DNA of 64,000 nucleotides, taken from assembly GCA_018350325.1 (NCBI GenBank), contig JAEVLN010000034.1, forward strand, positions 372,001 through 436,000, read 5' to 3'. Positions 23,801 through 35,300 of this stretch are shown in pieces. The translations under genes and the position numbers were made by a program. Source of the stretch: Globodera rostochiensis (lineage: Eukaryota; Nematoda; Chromadorea; Rhabditida; Heteroderidae). Below the pieces are notes generated by a model. The model was given only the letters and a program-made list of their open reading frames with translations, was not told where the DNA came from and did not search any database. Numbering within the stretch: the stretch's first letter is position 1; every line of letters begins with the position of its first letter.

Positions 23801-26800
23801 CGGACACCAACAAATATTTGGTTTACTATTTGTACAAAAATATTCCAAATATTTGAAACTATATTCTAGGAAAATATTGTCTGAAATTTTTTTCAAATAT
23901 AAACAGTTTCCAAATATTTGTATTTTTGGTCCGGTCTCTACTCGAGAGTATTGACTTCAGGAAATTTCTTGACGGTTCCGAGACAGACAGATCCTAAATA
24001 TGGCAGGCAGTTTGGGGGGGGGGAATGCTGCCGTATTCAAATTTAAACCCGGATTTATAACAACAACAAAAAAAGAAGGCCGAGACCAGCAAATCGAGAA
24101 TGGCAAAAAGTCTCAAGCCCGATTGGTCTCGACTAGTAAATTTGTTTGTTGATCAAGATTTCAATCAAGAATCTCGAAAAAACTTGACTGTCCGTGCACA
24201 TTAATTTTTCCGAAAAGAAAAAAACAATGTTGTCTCTCGAGCCATTGGTGCCAATTCCGGGTCTCAAGATCTCGAGTTTCGGTAATTCAGTCTCTCTCGA
24301 ACATCCCCAGAGAATGCGCGACACGTTTACCATCATTTTCCACCGCCGCATCCTCCTCCAGCGGCGCCTCGTCGTCGCTCTGCTCAAATCCCATATTGGT
24401 CATCACCACAGCTCCGGGATCTGCTTGAACATCCTGCTGATCAGCAACAGCATCATCAGGACCATTTGCATTATCCGGATGAGCCATGGACTCGTCCACA
24501 CCGTCGTTGTCGTCCTCCTCCTCCGCTTCTTCACCCAAATCCTCCTCTCCATCCATGCCAGGCTCGTCCTCAGCACCTGCTGTGCCATGGTCATGGCGTG
24601 CCTTCGACTCGTACACCGTGTATTTGTCGTCATCATCACCCGCCGCCGGGTTCGTCTTGTGCGATTTCATTCGATATCCGCAAACGTGCCCGTCCACTGT
24701 GACAAATCTGCATCGATAATATTTGTGTTGTTCTCGACGACCGTAGTTATTCAGTGTGACGCCATAACGTCGAATCCAGTTCCGTATTTTGCTCTTCGAC
24801 CTGAAAATTGATTTTTTTTTTTTTTTAAATCGTGTAAATCTTAACTCAAGGATTGATTTGCCTCTACCAGGAACCACAGGGATGGTCAGAATTCCGATGA
24901 TTTCCGACTTTTTTGGGGTTAGAATTCCGATGATTTCCAAAAAAATTTTAGACGCCTCGCAATTCCGATTTCCGAAATTTTTTGAGCTCGTCACGGGGTT
25001 ACACTACGTTTTGCCTCCGATCATTTCGCCTCCCCAGCAAAAATGGTACGTGTTGCCTCCGGTACGGTTTGGCAATGTTACGTTTCTTGAATGTTTTTGA
25101 GGTCAAAAGATTCCGAAAAAATTTTGGAATAGAAAAACCTTCGAATTCGGATCCGGGGTTCGAAATTGACCGAAATTTAAGTTTTTGATGAGTTGGCAAA
25201 ATGTAACATTTTTGCTGAGGAGGCAAAACGTACCGGAGGCAAAATGATCGGAGGCAAAACGTACGGACACCTCGTCGCGGCTCCCATCCCTGCTAGGAAA
25301 ATGTGCGGCAAATGTTGTGCAGTCAATTTTTTTAAAATTAAAACAAAATTCGTTCAAATTTGCCCCGCGGCGCCAATCGGTACCGCCGGCCTACCACCCT
25401 AAAAGCTTGTGTGAAACAGCCGCCCTAAAAGGACCAAAAATGCCAAAATCCTTAAAGCGGTACTCTTAACGTTTTTTTGTTTTTGCCCTTTAAAGAATTT
25501 GGTTATTTGTTTCAAAAAACCCCAAAAAATGCCATCCATAAAAAGCAATTTCCGAGATCTAAGCATAAAACATGCGGTGCAACATTTTTTTTTGTTTGTT
25601 GTTAAATTTGTGGTGCAAAATACTAAAGTCGCATTCAAAAAACGTGCTTTAAAAAAATTCCGATACCAGGCCGGAACGGAATTTTAACGGGAACCCCGCG
25701 CCCGAGCACCCGTTTTCTGTGTATCCCGGGGGGGGGGGTAATTTTGCCATGCACACCACCATGATCAGAAGACCTTGAAAGAATCACGGTTTGAAATCCT
25801 GGTAAATATCTACGGGTTTGTATCGAATTCATGTTGTAATATAATAACATGACCCCGGACGGACCAGAACCCCCCCCCCCCACCCCCACCCCCACCCCCC
25901 GGTGTTCCAATTGTGCACGGAACGGACGGACCAGTCACGGCCGAGGCAGTGCCAGTCCTGCTGCTCCGCGTGCCAGTTGAACGCGCTGTGGTGCGGCGAG
26001 CGCTTTGGCGTTGTGCCATTGTTCGGCTGTTGCACATGCTTGTGGTTGTGCTCGTTGCGCTCCCACAGCAGTGCCGTGCCGCCGCCGTCCGGTGTGGCGG
26101 GCGTCAGCAGCGGCGCCGCCCCCCTCAGTGCGTTCAGTTGTTTCTGTTCCTGCACATTGTCCCGCCCGTCGCCGGGCCGTTGCAACAACATTTTGTACGG
26201 GCAACGCTTGTTCACATAGCGCGTGCAACGCATGTTGCTCGGCTTCTTCACCACGTAGGCGTACACGCTGTACTTGCTGCGAATGTGCGCCTCCAGTTGT
26301 TCATTGACGGGAAAGGCACCGACAAGACGCCAAACGCCTCCACGGCGATCCCTCAAAATAATAATAATAAAAAAAAATTTTTGCTTTTTTTTTGTAAATC
26401 TCAAAACCCAGGGTGGTAGGGGGCGGTGCCGATAGGCGCGCCCTAAAAAATTTTAAAATTTATTTTTTGCCTTGTTAAAATATGTGCAATTAAAATGTTT
26501 CAACAAAAAAAGAAGTTAATTTTGTTAAGAAACAAAAGGCTTCCCACCCCCATCCTATAATTTGTTTTCTAATCCAAAATTCTGGGAAGGGGGGGGGGGG
26601 GAGGAATATTCCCCATAGTTACGGGTAAATACCCAATTTTTGTGAAAAATTCACCCCCGAACCCCCCCCCCCCCTCCCTTAGTCCCCGAAATTTTTTTTT
26701 TGTGTCTGGCTCAAGGCCAAAAAATACGTCCGCCCCTAATAGTAAGGAGACGACTTTTTTGATTTTTAAAAAAACACACCCCTAAGGACTCGATTTTTTT

Positions 26801-27453
26801 GATTTTCAAAAAAAAACCCCTAAGGACTCGATTTTTTTGATTTTTAAAAAAATACACCCCTAAGGACTCGATTTTTTTGATTTTTAAAAAAATACACCCC
26901 TAAGGACTCGATTTTTTTGATTTTTAAAAAAATACACCCCTAAGGACTCGATTTTTTTGATTTTTAAAAAAATACACCCCTAAGGAATCGATTTTTTTGA
27001 TTTTTAAAAAAATACACCCCTAAGGACTCGATTTTTTTGATTTTTAAAAAAATACACCCCTAAGGAATCGATTTTTTTTGATTTTCAAAAAAAAAATACA
27101 CCCCTAAGGACTCGATTTTTTTGATTTTTAAAAAAATACACCCCTAAGGACTCGATTTTTTTGATTTTTAAAAAAATACACCCCTAAGGAATCGATTTTT
27201 TTGATTTTCAAAAAAAAAATACACCCCTAAGGACTCGATTTTTTTGATTTTTAAAAAAATACACCCCTAAGGACTCGATTTTTTTGATTTTTAAAAAAAT
27301 ACACCCCTAAGGACTCGATTTTTTGGATCCCCCACCCCCCGAACTTGAGAACCTGTATGTTGTTGGCTCCTGAGAATTGTTGGCCGAATATGTGATGTTG
27401 GAGCTTCTGTTCACTTTTGTGCGCCGCTTGCCAACGCCCGACGAGGCTGGCAT
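17844..27453 (-). CDS. Large protein with five FLYWCH/GCM-like zinc-finger modules
   Basis: Nine exons, all in phase, give about 1351 residues: 27353-27453, 25932-26351, 24331-24800, 22572-23418, 21541-21835, 20466-20626, 20218-20403, 19824-19927, 17844-19315. It starts MPASSGVGKRRTKVNR. Five modules share the order aromatic strand, Cys-xn-Cys followed by a C[PAG][YF][RK][LM]-like stretch, a spacer, a strand, then His-x-His: C76/C84/H135/H137; C204/C214/H243/H245; C565/C570/H595/H599; C682/C693/H727/H729; C801/C804/H847/H849. This is the fold pattern of FLYWCH/WRKY-GCM1 DNA-binding fingers. The linkers are acidic and low-complexity. The 490-residue tail has basic GRKRKRKQ (nuclear localisation) and SSSDDE blocks. 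RRxxx-VxAVVxSxVxSV appears twice, so whole units were duplicated. The intron after exon 6 uses a GC donor (AG|GCAAGC). Likely a nuclear DNA-binding protein; targets unknown. Confidence 0.8.
19395..19812. mobile_element. hAT-like MITE filling intron 8 of the zinc-finger gene
   Basis: Ends CATTGGCGGCGCCAGGGGG and, inverted, CAAGGGCGGCGCCGGGGGG; flanks AAATCACT (19387-19394) and CAATCACT (19813-19820), a 7-of-8 target duplication. A long inner palindrome carries CATTAGGTCGAACATTATAC and its reverse complement. The right duplication overlaps the exon 8 donor (GTAAGTGATTG). Confidence 0.7.
22131..22563. mobile_element. hAT-like MITE at the exon 4 splice donor of the zinc-finger gene
   Basis: Terminal inverted repeats CAGGGATGGGCAAAAT, flanked by a perfect 8-bp duplication TTGTTTAC (22123-22130 and 22564-22571). 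The right copy, on the minus strand, is GTAAACAA: the splice donor itself, immediately after exon 4 (ending 22572). It contains a GGCGGCGCC/GGCACCGCC palindrome and C-runs. Confidence 0.85.
23533..23808. mobile_element. Mutator-like MITE (TACGTTTTGCC family), intron 3 of the zinc-finger gene
   Basis: Left end GGTAACACTACGTTTTGCC, right end inverted GGTGTCCGTACGTTTTGCC with the right terminal segment repeated three times (GTTGGCAAAACGTACCATTT). Flanks AAGCAAATA and CAACAAATA match 7 of 9. The centre carries the TTCGAATCCGGG/GGGTTCGAAA module. Confidence 0.65.
24997..25270. mobile_element. Mutator-like MITE (TACGTTTTGCC family), intron 2 of the zinc-finger gene
   Basis: Left end GGTTACACTACGTTTTGCC, right end inverted GTGTCCGTACGTTTTGCC. 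Flanking CTCGTCACGG (24987-24996) and CTCGTCGCGG (25271-25280) match 9 of 10. The same centre module as the other two copies is present. Confidence 0.7.
26750..27325. repeat. ~44-bp minisatellite in intron 1 of the zinc-finger gene
   Basis: Thirteen or so units of ACACCCCTAAGGACTCGATT, a T run, GATTTTTAAAAAAAT; every third or fourth unit reads GGAATCG. The same CCCCTAAGGA...CGA(T) phrase appears singly in dispersed elements (14020, 16890, 28590), so the array was amplified from one of them. Confidence 0.85.
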
Positions 27454-27491
27454 AGCAAAAAAAAAAAAAATTTTTTTTTTTTTTTAGTTTT

Positions 27492-27667
27492 TTATATTTG
27501 GCAAAAACCATTGGTAGATGAACTTGGCATTGGCTCGTTTGCCTGCTCCAAATTCCGACGACAAACCGGAGTAATAATATTGGCTGAAGTTGTACTGCTT
27601 GAACTCGGAAGAATAATTTCGCTTTCAATTTGCACCAAATTTTGGCCACTTTCGCTTTCCGATGATG
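27492..27667 (-). CDS. Orphan terminal coding exon, Ser-rich, unknown
   Basis: Good acceptor ACCATTTTCAG at its 5' side, then a frame reading SSESESGQNLVQIESEIILP, SANIITPVCRRNLEQANEP and a TAA stop. It needs one base carried over from an upstream exon. The nearest candidate is the gene at 27770-29143 through an alternative donor, but I could not fix the junction. It ends about 38 bases before the zinc-finger gene's ATG, so the two could be co-transcribed. Confidence 0.45.
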
Positions 27668-27769
27668 CTGAAAATGGTACAATTACAATGTATTTAATTG
27701 TTTTATTTAAAATTAAGCCCAAACTTTGAGAAAATTACGTTTTAACCCTTCCCCCCCCCCCACAAATCG

Positions 27770-29143
27770 TCATTTCTTTGCATGCCGTGGCACTGAATCA
27801 GAGCTCGGAATTCTGTAGAAAAAAAAATCCGGGCACAATTTTCCAAATCAATGAGAACCTCGCAGGGTCATCAACAAACTCGGGAAGTCCAGATTTGTTC
27901 AAAAAAACAACAACATCCGTTTCGGGGCTATTGGACCCGGCAAATCCCGGGGTCCGACCCATAAAACAGCCGATCATTTGTGTAAAAAAGCGTCTAGAAA
28001 AAAAAGAAGAAGCAATTTTGCCAAGTCGTTCAAAAATGGGGGGGGGGGGAACTGCTTGAGAGTATTACGGGAAATTTAATTTATTGCATTTTTCTTAAGC
28101 AATTTTTTGCCAAAAAGTTGGATTTTAGGGGTGTCCTATGGTTTTTTTTCTCAAAAAACATTTCGGTAGGGGGTGCCCTGACCACCCCCCCTCCAGCCAT
28201 CCCCCTGTGTACGTGCCTGGCGGCTGTTGTTCTACTGGTACGTCTTCGTCCACCACGGGGTTTCCGTTTTCGACAACCACATAAGTGTGGGTGGAATGCG
28301 TTGACGTGTCCATTTGTTGGGCCAAATCAAAAGACTCTTCAATGATGGTGAAAGCTGCTGAAAATACAATGAACAACATATGTACTGCTTGCTTATGACG
28401 GGCTCGGAAACTCATGGAAATTCATATTTTTACGAACTGGGGATGCCCTGAAATGCACGAAAAACACATTTTTAGCTTGATTTGAAGCTTCTAGGACCAA
28501 TTTTTATATCCATATTTTGCGATTTATGTCCATATTTCGCCATTTTTCAAAAATTCCTTAACAAAAATGGAATAAATACGAAAAATACACCCCTAAGGAT
28601 CGACTTTTTAAAACTTTTCAAAAAATGTACCCCTAAAAATTGACTTTTTTCGCGACTAAAAATTCGGCCACCAAAAAATTGTTAAAATTTTGCTTATTTT
28701 CAAAAAAATTTTTGAAATGCTTTTTAATTTACATATAAAATTTTGTATTTCTCTTACTATTTTTCATTCAAATTTGATAAAAAATTTATGTCCATATTTT
28801 CTATTTTTATGTCCGGTGTTATGTCCATATTTTGAGGATTTATGTCCATATTTTATGGCCATATTTTGAGGATTTATGTCCATATTTTGGTGTTATGTCC
28901 ATATTTTGAGGATTTATGTCCATATTTTATAGCCATATTTCACGATTTTATATCCATATTTTTCCGAGCCCTACTTATGACGTTTTTTCAAAAATTGGCT
29001 AAATTTCAACCTGTCTTCTCCGGCGATTGTTGTTCGGGTTGGGTCAACTGCTGTTCATGTTCATTCTGCAAGAAATTTGCATCATCATCGCAAATATTCG
29101 GCACATAATGGGGCGAATCTGGTTGAAAATAGTCAAAATCCAT
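27770..29143 (-). CDS. Small unknown protein, four exons
   Basis: I do not recognise the family. Exons 29011-29143, 28213-28357, 27859-27993 and 27770-27812 join in phase to give 151 residues. It starts MDFDYFQPDSPHYVPNICDD, continues with a Gln/Glu-rich stretch, then AFTIIEESFDLAQQMDTSTH, VENGNPVVDEDVPVEQQ and ETDVVVFLNKSGLPEFVDDP, ending in HAKK. It is acidic and probably soluble, with no signal peptide or membrane segment. The last intron is only 46 bases. An alternative 3' end (orphan exon 27492-27667) is possible. The Tc1/mariner-like element at 29167 begins 24 bases upstream of the ATG. Confidence 0.5.
28500..28990. repeat. A/T-rich dispersed element with a small ATGTCCATATTTTG array
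   Basis: Contains the phrase CACCCCTAAGGATCGACTTTT and ends in 7-8 tandem copies of a unit of about 21 bases, TTATGTCCATATTTTGAGGA, at 28790-28970. The unit resembles the 21-bp satellite at the right end of the window. Confidence 0.6.
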
Positions 29144-29166
29144 GCCTACACAATTATCTAAACATA

Positions 29167-29879
29167 CAGTGTGTAACAAAAGTATAAAATCACCCAATTT
29201 TTTGACGTTTTGCCCACTTATACTGACCCGAGCGAGCTGAAATTTTTACCAGTTGTGGCGTTTGCATAAATATTAAGATTCAAAAAGGAAAAAAGAAAAG
29301 TGCTGAAGAAAATTTTTTTTTAGAAATTTTTTTCCAAAATCGGGGTGTAACAAAAGTATAAAATCAGATTTTGTAAAGACTAGAACTTTTTTTTCTAGGC
29401 ATTTCAACATAACTTTTAAGACTGATCAAAAAAGATAATTGCACCAACTTGATCAAACACCTCCTTCATGGAGATCCGAAAACCCCAAAATGCACTGAAA
29501 ACGGGGTAAATTTACGGAGAAAATCCCCCAGGGCATGAAAATGTTTTGTGTGGAAAACGACTAAGCCGGCCTGATAGCTGCAATTATCTTTTTTGATCAG
29601 TCTTAAAAGTTATGCTTACATGAATTTTTTCGGAATTTTGAAATGCCTAGAAAAAAAAGTTCTAGTCTTTACAAAATCTGATTTTATACTTTTGTTACAC
29701 CCCGATTTTGGAAAAAAATTTCTAAAAAAAAATTTTCTTCAGCACTTTTCTTTTTTCCTTTTTGAATCTTAATATTTATGCAAACGCCACAACTGGTAAA
29801 CATTTCAGCTCGGTCGGGGTCAGTATAAGTGGGCAAAACGTCAAAAAATTGGGTGATTTTATACTTTTGTTACACACTG
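29167..29879. mobile_element. Tc1/mariner-like foldback element
   Basis: Terminal inverted repeats of over 200 bases starting CAGTGTGTAACAAAAGTATA, flanked by TA on both sides (29165-29166, 29880-29881). The phrase GTGTAACAAAAGTATAAAATC recurs internally on each arm, so the element is a nested palindrome. No transposase frame survives. Confidence 0.8.
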
Positions 29880-30511
29880 TATTTTTTTCCATTTGGACCA
29901 AAAGAAATTGCACAAATTCCAAAAGGTTGATTTTTGTTAACCGATTGTGTTTGATTTGGTTTGGCTTCAGAGTGCGGTCAAATCTGATTTGGATTGAATT
30001 GGAAAAAGTTATAACTGTCGGCACATATCGGCACATTGATTTTGGCCTAAATGACTATAAGTCTCTTCAAACTTAATCGAATCAGATAAATTTGGTGTCA
30101 TTTGAAAGCTCAGATTATTTTATAAAATATGTTCTACCTATAGCGGAAAAAAAGTGATGGGGTAATAGTGCAGAACATTGGTCCCTCAAAAAAAAGGGGT
30201 TTATGAGGGCTTTACGTAATTCTGAGAAGTACTCGTGGGTTATCGAGGTCGCCGATCATGGATATGACATCAGATTGATCATATGACATTGTCTAATCTA
30301 TGATTTCAACATCTAAGATTTTTGAAAAAAATAAAAAAAATTCAAATTCGCTCAAAGGGTGTTTCTAGGGGTACTCAGGGACGTAGAATCCGAATCTGAG
30401 CTCCATTTCGACCAATTCAAACCCCGGAACCGAAATCGAACAATTTTCCAAAAAATTTAAAAATTTTCAAAAATTAATTTCACTAATTTTTGAATGATTT
30501 GCCCCGCGAAT

Positions 30512-31203
30512 GAGTAGGGGTCAATCGCGTCTGGCCAGTCGCGTCTCGCCGGTCGCGTCTCGCCATTCGCGTCTCAGGGCCAGTCGCGTCTGGCCAGTCG
30601 CGTCTCAGTACAAAAAAAGCCGACTAAGTCCCACCAACAAAAAATGTTTCTAGAATTTTCATTAGCAAAATTTTTAACAGATTGTGAAGCATTTGTAAGC
30701 AAATAACAGTTAGCATAACAAATTAAAAGGCAAAACTCAGTAATTTTACTAGAACTACACCCGATTTTGTTAAAAAATGTTTCAGAAACAAATCAGAAAA
30801 CCTTGGATTTGGGGTTCATTAGGCTTAGGCCTAAACCACCCTAGCTTGGGGTTCGTTAGGCTTAGGCCTAAGCCACAATGAACTTAAGGTTCCTGCCCTA
30901 CTGCATGAACTTTGGTAGTATACTGAACGATGTCACTTTATAAACAAAGACAAAGCAAAAAAGCTATTCAAAATCGGTTAGAAGCTTAAAGATGCAAAAT
31001 ATTATAAATTGTATTCGAAAATGTAATTTTGGTTTATATTTAATCAAATTTTGTAGTCCAATAAAATATAAAAAAAGTGGCTGGGACGGGAGTGACCTTT
31101 TTTGTACTGGGACTCGCCTGGCCAGACGCGACTGGCCCTAAGACGCGAATGGCGAGACGCGACTGGCCAGACGCGATTGGCCAGACGCGATCGGCCCGCT
31201 TCG
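30512..31203. mobile_element. Foldback element with GGCCAGTCGCGTCT tandem arms
   Basis: Both arms are tandem repeats of a unit of about 16 bases (TCTGGCCAGTCGCG and variants), in opposite orientation, matching through CTCAGTACAAAAAA on the left and its complement on the right. Flanked by a perfect 9-bp duplication CCCGCGAAT (30503-30511 and 31204-31212). The interior has a TTAGGC-like palindrome (30825-30890) but no gene. Confidence 0.7.
30825..30890. repeat. Interstitial TTAGGC-like palindrome inside a foldback element
   Basis: GTTCATTAGGCTTAGGCCTAA, then a second GTTCGTTAGGCTTAGGCCTA copy, with ACCACCCTAGCTTGGG between. The same GGGGTTCGTTAGGC flank occurs, inverted, near 17700. Confidence 0.5.
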
Positions 31204-31410
31204 CCCGCGAATAGAGCTTTTTCTTCCCATATAATCTGTAAAAAAATAAAATGATGTCTTTCTGAGCAAAATTTATCGTGAAACTACTTATTTTCACACC
31301 TAAACGACCTACCTACCTATTCTGCATTTCCTTATTTTGTTTCTAGCGATGGTGAAAATTTGGAGAGGATCGGTAGATGTAGAGAAAAATTCTTAGATCC
31401 GAAGTGCGGG

Positions 31411-32127
31411 GAACAGGACGTTTCGGCCCCGCCGTTTCGGCTACCTTTCGGCCCCGACCTTTCGGTCCCGACGTTTCGGCCCCGACGTTTCGGCTCCGCT
31501 CTTTCGGCCCCGCCCTTTCGGCCCCAAGGACGTTTCGGCCCCAAGGAAATGCATATCAGGGTTTCATCGAAAGAAAATTTTCTTAGTCCAAATTTTTTTA
31601 TTTCGGTTTTCGACATCGAAACGAGAGAAAAAGCTCGAAATTATCGAAATCGAAAGGTTCGTCGCAACCCTGATGCATTATAAAGAAAAATCCTCATTGT
31701 TTTCACATATTACGTACTTTTTGCATTTTTAACTTAGGCCTAAGCTTAAGCTTAGGTTGGCTTAGGCCTAGGCCTAATAAGAAAACCCTAGCACTTTTGA
31801 ATGATTTCGAGGCCAAAATTGATTTTTGAATTTCGAAAAAGTGTTCGAAGTTGGACCTGGGCTTGAATTTTTCTACTCGGGTTTCTAGTAATTACTAATT
31901 ACCAATGAACCCTTAAATTTCTTGCAAATTTTCAGATTATAATTATTAATTTTGTTATGTTTTAGTTCATCTGATAAAAGTTTCTAAATAAAAATTGTTC
32001 GGTTGAATATGCAAAAAAAGAAATTTACACGGTGGGGCCGAAACGTCTGGGGCCGAAACGTTGGGGCCGAAACGTCTGGGGCCGAAACGTCTGGGGCCGA
32101 AACGTCGGGGCCGAAAAGACCCCCACT
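31411..32127. mobile_element. Foldback element with CGTTTCGGCCCC tandem arms
   Basis: Left arm: tandem CGACGTTTCGGCCC units (about 8); right arm: inverted GGGGCCGAAACGTC units (about 6). Ends GAACAGGACGTTTCGG and AAAGACCCCCACT. Flanked by a perfect 11-bp duplication CGAAGTGCGGG (31400-31410 and 32128-32138). Its ends match those of 53016-53578. Confidence 0.75.
31730..31785. repeat. Interstitial TTAGGC-like cluster inside a foldback element
   Basis: AACTTAGGCCTAAGCTTAAG followed by CTTAGGTTGGCTTAGGCC. Located in the loop of the 31411-32127 foldback, parallel to the cluster in the 30512-31203 foldback. Confidence 0.5.
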
Positions 32128-32369
32128 CGAAGTGCGGGATGGTCAAAATTTTTATTAAAAAAGGTGAGAGAGAACGAATTATGTTTATATTTGTCGACAT
32201 ATGAAACGGACACATCCGCGGATATCCGTGATCAAATCGATTGATATGTATAATTCAACACGGAGCCGGATCCCAAATATTAAAGTAGAATTTTAAACAT
32301 TTGATGGAAAATGCAAACAAGAGTTCAACGACCAACAATAATTGTCCGATGAGCAAAAGATAAAATTAT

Positions 32370-35300
32370 TCAATCATCCAATAATCCGTTACGCCGCTTC
32401 TTCCTTTTGTCGGCGACTGTGCGCCGTTCGTCCCTTGGCTTTGCTTGAACGGTGTTAAGCGATCTGAAATTCAAAAAACATTCAAATCATCAACCGATCA
32501 ACACAAAAAAGGCTGCAAGGGATGTAACCGGATGCCGGATTTTCGGACATTTTTGGGTTCGGCTTTGCCAGATTTCGGTCTTTTGAGCTGGAGTTTGGAT
32601 GCCGACTTTTTTTTATTGATTCCGGCTTTCAAAAGTCCCGAGAGGCAAAATCGATAACTACGAAAAATCGATGAAGTAAATGCAAAAAGCGCCAGAAAAG
32701 CTAACAACACAAAACTCACTGTTGTCTCTTCAGCAGTGCCGGAATGTGTTCTTCGATGGCGAACATCATTTTGTCCCGATGCGCAGAGTCCGCACCGTCC
32801 ACCATTTTGAGCACGACGTCGTTGGCGAACTGTTTATGCATCATTTGCAATAAAGGCGTCTTTCCAGTGCCGTCGCTGAACAGAAAACAGCACAAATTCA
32901 GTTTTTCGGATTCCCGGAAAAAAACTCACTCCGCACAAACTTGGTCGATCAGCGCATTTTTCTGCTCCGTCGTCCCAAAAATCAAACACTTTTCGATTAT
33001 GCTGCAAATGCTTTTGTAATGCGTCTTCAGAATGTCCCCCTGCAAACTGCGCACAATGCGCTCCCGGTCCTCGGGACGTCCATGTTCAATCACGTGTTGG
33101 ATCACGTAGTTGCCATACTGATCCGCGACCAAAGTGGGCACATTGTCAAGCAGTTGTTCCAACACGGGACGCTTTTGCTGTTCCGTGCAGTGTTCAATCA
33201 CACGTCGGATCACCCAATTACCGTATTTATGGAGAGACAGGGAGGCAACCTGCAGGGATGCGAAGGATGCTTTCAAGATTTTGAAAATTACGAAATGTAC
33301 CGAATCCGACGGACTGGACAGTATGGCATCAACGACAAATTGAAGCCGTTGTGGTTCGATGAGTTCGAATATCTGTGAAGAATCGTTAACAGTTTCCAAT
33401 GAAGCTCCAGACCCGTGAGCCCCGGTTAATCAAACAACACATTTTAATAAAATTGTTGTATATTTAATCACCATGTTCATGACGTGGCTTCCATACTGAT
33501 CTTTGATGCATCTGATCACACACGAACGGGGCGTCAGTTCTTCGATTATCTTTAAAAGTATTTAATTAATAATTTTTAAATCCTCGAAAATGTAATTTAA
33601 TTATTTCCAATAAATTTTGCCTCAATTTGTGACGCTTTGTCCACCGATTTCAACGCTGCTCGGATCACGTGAGAGCCGTACATTTGCAGTGCCAATTCCA
33701 ACACGTGGCCACGCAATGCGTCCACCAGCTGAGCCTTCTGATCCTCCGTGCCGTACTCAAAAAATTTCTGAATTTTTTTTTTCTTAATTAGGTAATTTCC
33801 CTTTTGTTCTTAATCAGAGGACTGGAATTCCGGTTAACATATACACCCCTTAAATATCAAATCGTTACCCTTTTCGGAAGTTTTTTCTTTATAGCTTCTT
33901 TCAAATCTAACCAAATCATTAGTATAGCTTCTATTAATAGTATGTTCGATTTGGTTAAATTTGAAAGAACACCCCACACAAACGTTGTCGAACAGCGCCT
34001 TTTTCTGATCCACCGTCCCGCAGGTCAAACACTTCTCGATGACGTTGGAGGCGAATTTGTCCTGTGCATATTTCATAATGTCGCCCTGCAGACTGCGCAC
34101 AATGCGCTCCCGGTCTTCGGGCAGTCCATGCTCAATCACGTGTTCGATCACGAAGGTGCCATACTTATCCGTGACCAAACTGGGCACATTGTCAAGCAGT
34201 TGTTCCAACACGGGACGCTTTTGCTGCTCCGTGCAGTGTTCAAGCATACGTTCGATCACCCGACAACCGTATTTATGGAAAGACAAGGGAATCACTTGCG
34301 CCGTTATCTCATTGATTATCTAAATAACATTTTTATATAGTCAAGCATATGAGTCCCGAGGTAAACGGGACAATTTAAATTAAATGATTTTGCCTCAATT
34401 TGTGACGCTTTGTCCACCGATTTCAACGCCTTTTCGATCACGTGAGAGCCGTACACTTGCTGGGACAATGTCAACACGTGGCCACGCAATGCGTCCACCA
34501 GCTGAGCCTTTTCCGTCGGATTGGCACGCTCCAACTTTTGCTCGATGAACCTGGCGAAATGTTAATGAAAAATCGATATTCAATCAATAATAACTTTCTT
34601 TGTTTGTACTAAAATGGTAATATTTGATTAAAAAGTTTGAAAATGACTGTCTGGCGCTGGATGGCCAAATGGCGATGAGCAAGGCCTAGCGGTTAAAATA
34701 CTGGAACTTTTTCAAATTTATCCGTTTTCCAAAAATACCAAAATAATACGTGAAAAGGCTTTAAATCCACTTATTATACGTTAAAAGAAGAGAAAAAATT
34801 AAAGTATTAAGCAACTTATTGCACTAAAAGTGCCATTTTTTGGTGCATATTAAGGCATATTTAGTGCATATTTCGGCATTTTTGGATGAAATTTGAGAAA
34901 AAACAACAAGCAGGGTGGCCGCCTGTCAAACCCAAAAATCAGGAATTGAAGCTGAAAAATCAGGATCAGCCTTAGCCAAAATCAGGAATATTTTTTAAGC
35001 GCCTAATTATATGAATTTTTATGCCAAAACTTTATTTTTTTTTTTTTGTATTTCTCGACAAGGCATCCAAGTGTTCGGCATCGCAAAAATCCCTGTTTTT
35101 GTTAAGAAATTGTGTTAAATTTCAAAATTTTGCCGATTTTCAAAAATGCAAATTTTTTTATGAATTCTGCTTTAGTAGGGGGGGGGGGGGGGTCCGGCGG
35201 TGCCGATAGGCGCCGCCTAGAAAATTTTGAATTTTCGATTCCGATTTGTTAAAAGATTTGCAACCAAAATTTTAAAAACGATCATTTTTTGAAGCTTTTT

